Source: Haliotis asinina
Lineage: Eukaryota > Mollusca > Gastropoda > Lepetellida > Haliotidae
DNA length: 64,000 bases
Assembly (NCBI RefSeq): GCF_037392515.1
Contig: NC_090291.1
Location: 31,748,501-31,812,500, forward strand
Direction: 5' to 3'
This document shows, piece by piece, positions 58,860 to 64,000 of this stretch (position 1 is the first letter of the stretch; each line of letters starts with the position of its first letter). The notes under the pieces were generated by a model. The model was not told where the DNA came from. It worked only from the letters and a program-made list of their open reading frames with translations, and did no database searches. Both the position numbers and the translations under genes were made by a program.

Positions 58860-60590
58860 AAAAAGACCTATTCTTTTTCAACTATTCCACAAACAATATT
58901 TTCTTAATTGAAATTTAGTGAACAGCAGACACCTGATGTTAGGTTTTTGCACCCAGATACATGAAAAAATGCATATCCCATGTTACAAAAAGGAATAAAA
59001 CATAAAGTATTTGGTCCTTTTGTTTGTAATAAAAAATTCCCAAGCCAGATTAGATATTGCCAATGAAGGAGATATCAGATTTTTAACACATTGATAAAAT
59101 TTGATGTTTATATTGAAGTTTTAATCCTGATATGTGAAAAAGGTGCATCTCTTGAGAATGACTCATATAGCATTTTAAGAAAGCAGGGGATAATCAATTT
59201 TGCGAGCATACACCTAGCCAATACCTATGCATATGAGAAAAAGTAATATCTATCCACCAAGGAATCAAATAAATTGTCACATTTTCAGTTAATTTCTCTT
59301 CATCATCTGTTTCATCCTTGTGTTCATCATTTGCATTTGCTCAATCTTGAACATCCAGTAGCCACTCCTTTTTGGGAATGGTATATCAGAACTGAAAACA
59401 CTAGCTTTAAAGCTTCATCACCTCAGTGGACACAGCGGGTGTCAATGGAAAAGGGAAAATATTACATATACTCTTCAAAAAATGTAGGGGAACTGTACTT
59501 TCAATGTACGATTGTCGAAATTGGGAGATATATGGGACTGAATCAATGTTGATGCAATAATAATGGATGTTTTGGGAATGCATCACCACATGGATTTCAT
59601 TCAAAGCAAAGCTGATCGTTCAGTTATCCCCCTTGTTAGGTGACTGGAGTAGGACATGAAACTTTCAGGTTTACACTTTTCATTCAGTAGTGTGTGATTT
59701 CACCCTGAAAACCCTCACCATGCACAGATGCAAGAAAATTATTTTAAAAAATGGTCTGCAGTGATGGTAGATAACGTCAAATGATGCTGTGAAATAATCT
59801 TCCTCAATGAGTTTTCTTTCTTCCAGACTTCAAAGTTCAGGTTCCCCTATATTTTTAAAGTATACATGTATATCAAAAATTACATTTAAGGTCATATTGG
59901 GGTTAAAGGTCATTGTCAAGCATTAGTCACCTCTTATGACAAGCATGAGCGACTGAAGCAGGTACTCACGGGTCTTTATATATTAGATGTTATTTTAATG
60001 CCTGTAATGGACATAGTGTACTCATGGTTCAACATTTGGGAGAAATTCATGTCCGTCATATTGTACAGTATATGTATCCACACTGTCATAAGTGTCATTT
60101 TCTAACCAAACCAAGTGCTGCCCATCTCTGCAGAATCAAAGGGAGATTACCAAGAATTTCTGATAATGAGTTTACAGAGTCCATCCAAACGTTGAAACAT
60201 AGATTATACTAATCTTGTTTTTTGTTTCAAATATTTTATTGGCGAATACATTATGTGTGTACAATATGTGTAAACATTTTATTCTGATAAAGGAAATTAT
60301 TATTGGAAATTGAGATGAAATTTCCGTCTGCGGTTCTAGTTCTCACACCTGAAACTTCTAGTGGTTGGTGAAAAATTCTTAGTGACATTGCAGAGAATGA
60401 TTTAGTTTTAAAAATCTGTTTCCACAGAAATTTTAACTGGTCATATCTTTTTATAAAATTAAAACAAATGATACCACATATTGTTTTTTTAAAGTCTTTT
60501 TTAAAAGAGAAATTTAGTTTTGTCAGGAAGACAAGGATGTGCACTAAACTGACATCGCATATAAATAGAGTGAGACACTAAACATAGACA
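58860..60590. other. Upstream region, no clear gene
   Basis: Short ORFs (59274-59552 and 60024-60212 on the + strand) have no recognisable domain. Confidence 0.5.
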
Positions 60591-60848
60591 GTTTGTTTGT
60601 TTGTTTATTTGTTGTTTAATGCTGCAGCAGCAATATTCCATCTGTATGGAGGTGATCATGTGATCTGTAGATAATCGAGTGTGGACCGGACAATCCAGTG
60701 ATCAACATCATGAGCATCAAGCTATGCTCTTCAGACATAATGACACGTGGTAACCAAGTCAGTGAGTCCGACCAAACAATCCCGTTAGTCGAATCTTACG
60801 ACAAGCATAGATTGCTGAAGACTAATTCCAACCCAGATCTTCACTTAT
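60590..60848 (-). repeat. SINE family L
   Basis: A TTTG run, then GCTGCAGCAGCAATATTCCA and the L body to CCCAGATCTTCAC. A short fragment of the same family lies at 59920-59976. Confidence 0.65.
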
Positions 60849-61054
60849 ATGAGATGGTTTGTACAGGCAGTATATATGTGAATGATACAAGATATCTTAG
60901 GATTCTTAGTGATTGATATCATGAGCATAAATTAACACAACTGGATGATAATGTCAAGGTCACAGAGTTACAAGAGTCATCAGAAGATGACATATCCCCC
61001 GCCCGCTCTTGTTTGAAAGGACAAATCATCAAAGGACAGTTACATAAGGTATTT

Positions 61055-62290
61055 TTAGACTAAGTTTGAATTGTTTCCATGGAATTCATAAAAAATATAA
61101 ATGTCATATACCTGTAAACAGCAAAAGGCACCACTTCAAGATCTGTCTCATATATCTGCCAAGATCTGTTGAAAGACATGAAGTGCTTTTCAAGTTGTGC
61201 TCCAGAAATGAAGCCCATCCATCCATTTTAAGACTAAGTCCGAATTGTTTCCATGGAAACCAGGAAAAATAAAAATGCCAAAACTTTGTAAATAGCAAAA
61301 GGGATGATTTTGTTGTCTGCCTCAAATATTTGCCAAGTTTTGCTGAAAGATATAAACCAGTTTTTGAGTTGTGCCCTGGAAATGAGGCCCATTCTTCCAT
61401 TTTTAGACTAAGTCCGAATTGTTTTCATGGAAACCCAGAAAGCGATAAATCACAAACACCTGCAAATATCAAAAGGCACAACGTTGAGGTCTGCCACATA
61501 TATCTACCAACTTTTGCTGACTGATATTAGGAAGGTTTTGAGTTGTGCTCTGGAAACGAAAACCACCTGTCAATTTGTTTCCACAGAAAACAAGAAAATC
61601 ATAAATCACAAAAACCTGTTAATAGCAAAAGGCACTGTTTTAGGTTCTGACTGATATATCTACCATGTTTTGCCGAAAAACATTGAAAGGTTCTTTAGTT
61701 CTGCTCCAGAAACAAAGCCCATAACTTCATTTTGAGACAAAGTCCGAAATGTTTCCATGGATACTGAGAAAATCATAAATCACAAAAACCTGTAAATAGC
61801 TAAAGACACCACTCTAGGTTCTGCCTCACAAATCTACCAAGTTTTCTTGAAAAATATTAAGAAGGTTTTGACTTATGATCCAGAAACGAAAGTCATCCGT
61901 CCATTTTGAGACTAAGTCCTAAATGTTTCCATGGAAACCAAAAAAAATGATAAATCACAAAATCATGTAAGTAGCAAAAGGCACCACTTTAGGGTTTACC
62001 ACACATATCTACCAAGTTTTGCTGAAAGAAGTTAAACAGTTTTTGAGTTCTGCTCCGGAAATGAAGCCCACCCCACCATTAGACTACAACCAAAACATTC
62101 CATGGAAAAATAAAAAAAATAAAAATGCCAAAAATCTGTAAATAGCAAACGGCACAACCATTGGTTCAGTCTATCATTATTATATCTATCAATTATGGTC
62201 TAAAAATATTGAACGATTTCTGAGTTATGCTGCGGAAACAAAATGATTACGTACACACGGACGGATGGATGGACGGACGGACATACAAAC
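61055..62290. repeat. ~170-bp diverged tandem repeat, about 7 units, with GGAC tail
   Basis: Recurring words AAATAGCAAAAGGCACCACT, TATCTACCAAGTTTTGCTGA, GAAATGAAGCCCATCC and GTTTCCATGGAAACC. Ends in a GGACGGATGGAT run at 62250. CCATGGAAACC is itself close to an X-box half. Confidence 0.9.
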
Positions 62291-62751
62291 AAGGCGTCGA
62301 CTATTTCCCCAGGCATGTAATAAACAATGTGGTAGAGGATCATAACTCTGATTTATGCTAAATCTGTGTGACCACAATCAATCCCAAAACAGGTCACATG
62401 TAAATACAGGTCATGCTGAAACTACAGGATTTTGTCTTCATTGTTTCATGCTTGTCCATTAGTTGGACATTGGTATATTTTGGTCTCACATTACCAGCAT
62501 GACCTCATAATGTTGTTACCACAAAAAAGCAAATGTCACAATGAAGAATTATTCGCTTGGATACATCTAGCAACATTTGACAGCAAACAATCAAAAAAAG
62601 CATTCCGGTAACTGAAAAATTGTACTTGAGTTTGAATTAAACTGATTTCATGTCATGAATTTGTGATAAAATACAAATGCTATCATGATTCAAACCAGTT
62701 GTTAACACATGCAAAGGAAAGTCACCTGATCAACTAAAACTAGTGTTTTTG

Positions 62752-63040
62752 CATGAGTGAATGTTATTTTATTTGGCTGTTAACAATATTCAGCTACATA
62801 ATGAAAACCTGTAAACAATCCAGTCTGGGACAAGCAAACCAGTGGATGAAAGTATGAGCAATATTCATAGCATGATGAATGAGTAAGTATGATTTCATGC
62901 TTTCAGCAATATTCCAGCAATATCATGGCAGGGGGACACCAGAAATGGACTTCACACATTGTACCCATGTGTGGAATTGAACCCAGATCTTCAGCGTGAC
63001 AAAACAGCACATTAACCAGCAGGCTACCTTACCGACCCAC
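62752..63040 (-). repeat. SINE L fragment next to a SINE T
   Basis: 62752-62850 carries the L tail region; 62880-63040 is a T copy with GGAATTGAACCCAGATCTTC. Confidence 0.6.
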
Positions 63041-63570
63041 TTGGCAGCACGACCTTCGGTCAATATGGTCTTACATTGCATCCAGTGAGTGTGAAGAAAT
63101 AAAATAAAACAAATCCTCACTTTCACACATTAAGTGATTCAAACTCAATATCAGAATCCTGTCATTCCTGAGGGAGATAACTCTATACTATGAATGGCAG
63201 CACCTCTACTCTTGCAGTCAGCAAAATCTTTTCCAAGAATACAGTCCCTTTCTGGAAATTCCATAAACAGTGTCCACTTAATTCTCTCAATGTAGAGTGG
63301 CATTGTTTCAGTTCCTGAAGGTGATCAAAATTCCAGAACAGGTAGTGCTTTTAAAGAATTCATGACATGTGTCAAACTGTATTGATTTTATGCCATATGA
63401 CAAATTAATGGCCAAGATATATATTACCAACAGGAATGTAGCCCAATCAATCAGTCCTCCACATGAGACCTGAACTCTGCTACAGAACCATATCTGCAGG
63501 CACAGCTGGATAGAATCAGATGGACTCAAACCAAGATGATCTGTTCTATGGTACCAGTGTAGGTCATTTA

Positions 63571-63736
63571 AGAGTGAGTGAATATGGTTTTATGCTGCTG
63601 TTAGAAATATTGCAGCAATACCATGGCAGGAAACACCAGAAATGGGCTTCACACATTTTACCCAACTAGTTAATCTAACCTAGGTCTATAGCATGATGAG
63701 CCAGTGCTTTAACCACTGGGCTACCCCACCACCCAA
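63571..63736 (-). repeat. SINE family T
   Basis: Complement has GTAGCCCAGTGGTTAAAGC (A box); B box degraded; shared tail present. Confidence 0.7.
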
Positions 63737-63794
63737 TGTCATGTAGGAGATAAAATGTGTCTCTTTGCATATTCTGTTAAACATTTAATAATTG

Positions 63795-64000
63795 ATAATA
63801 ACGATAAAGGCTATTTATAAAGTGCCTATTTCCACACATTGGTGCATGCTCAAAGCATTAACAAATTACCATGGATAGACCAGCTCCCCTGTGAGGTGCT
63901 AGAAGGTCATATGACTTATCCCATTGGGTACCCTTTCACTGCTGGGTGAACAGAGGCAATTTATGAACAAGCTCACTTGTTTAAGGTGAGACCACATGTA
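63795..64000 (+). repeat. Repeat family V, longer copy, cut by the window edge
   Basis: Shares GACTTATCCCATTGGGTACC and GCTGGGTGAACAGAGGCAAT with 23223-23320 and extends further 5'. Confidence 0.55.

Overview
This is intron-rich, repeat-rich eukaryotic DNA, with AT-rich non-coding sequence, short exons with GT/AG borders, dense SINEs and many minisatellites. The two commonest SINE families, whose tails end in repeated ACTC, look like those I associate with marine gastropods such as abalone. The mollusc assignment is therefore inference from repeats plus gene style, not a database result.

Two protein-coding genes can be read, arranged tail to tail. On the + strand, six exons between 7694 and 11881 encode the last ~226 residues of a coiled-coil protein. 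Its final exon closely resembles the C-terminal tail of the ciliary/centrosomal protein CEP290, and a poly(A) signal follows at 12152. On the - strand, 24 coding exons from 54427 down to 16676 encode a complete ~1,100-residue transmembrane adenylyl cyclase. It has six membrane spans, C1 catalytic domain, C1b, six membrane spans and C2 catalytic domain. Motif by motif it fits the vertebrate ADCY2/4/7 group best. Splice phases agree across the gene except at two places: the last exon, where an extra A in an A-run breaks the expected frame, and exon 17, whose only phase-compatible acceptor is weak. A 5' non-coding exon is suggested at 56234-56323.

Layout: 1-2300 holds SINEs and a dead LINE reverse transcriptase. 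2300-3410 holds a degraded GIY-YIG nuclease and a large inverted repeat with two hammerhead-ribozyme cores, together a Penelope-like element relic. 5900-6400 is a CpG- and E-box-rich, TATA-containing promoter-like patch with a 51-codon ORF. 6700-7035 is a telomere-like minisatellite. 7694-12180 is the coiled-coil gene, with a second hammerhead cluster in an intron at 9.6 kb. 12.2-16.6 kb is intergenic with three arrays of diverged tandem repeats. 16.7-54.4 kb is the cyclase gene with introns full of SINEs, MITEs and minisatellites. 54.4-64 kb is 5' flank or upstream introns, with further tandem arrays.

The most unusual structure is a ~27-bp minisatellite of about 19 units at 35759-36320. Its first unit, in the transcribed direction, is the end of cyclase exon 5 together with its 5' splice site, so the true donor is followed by a ladder of near-copies of itself.
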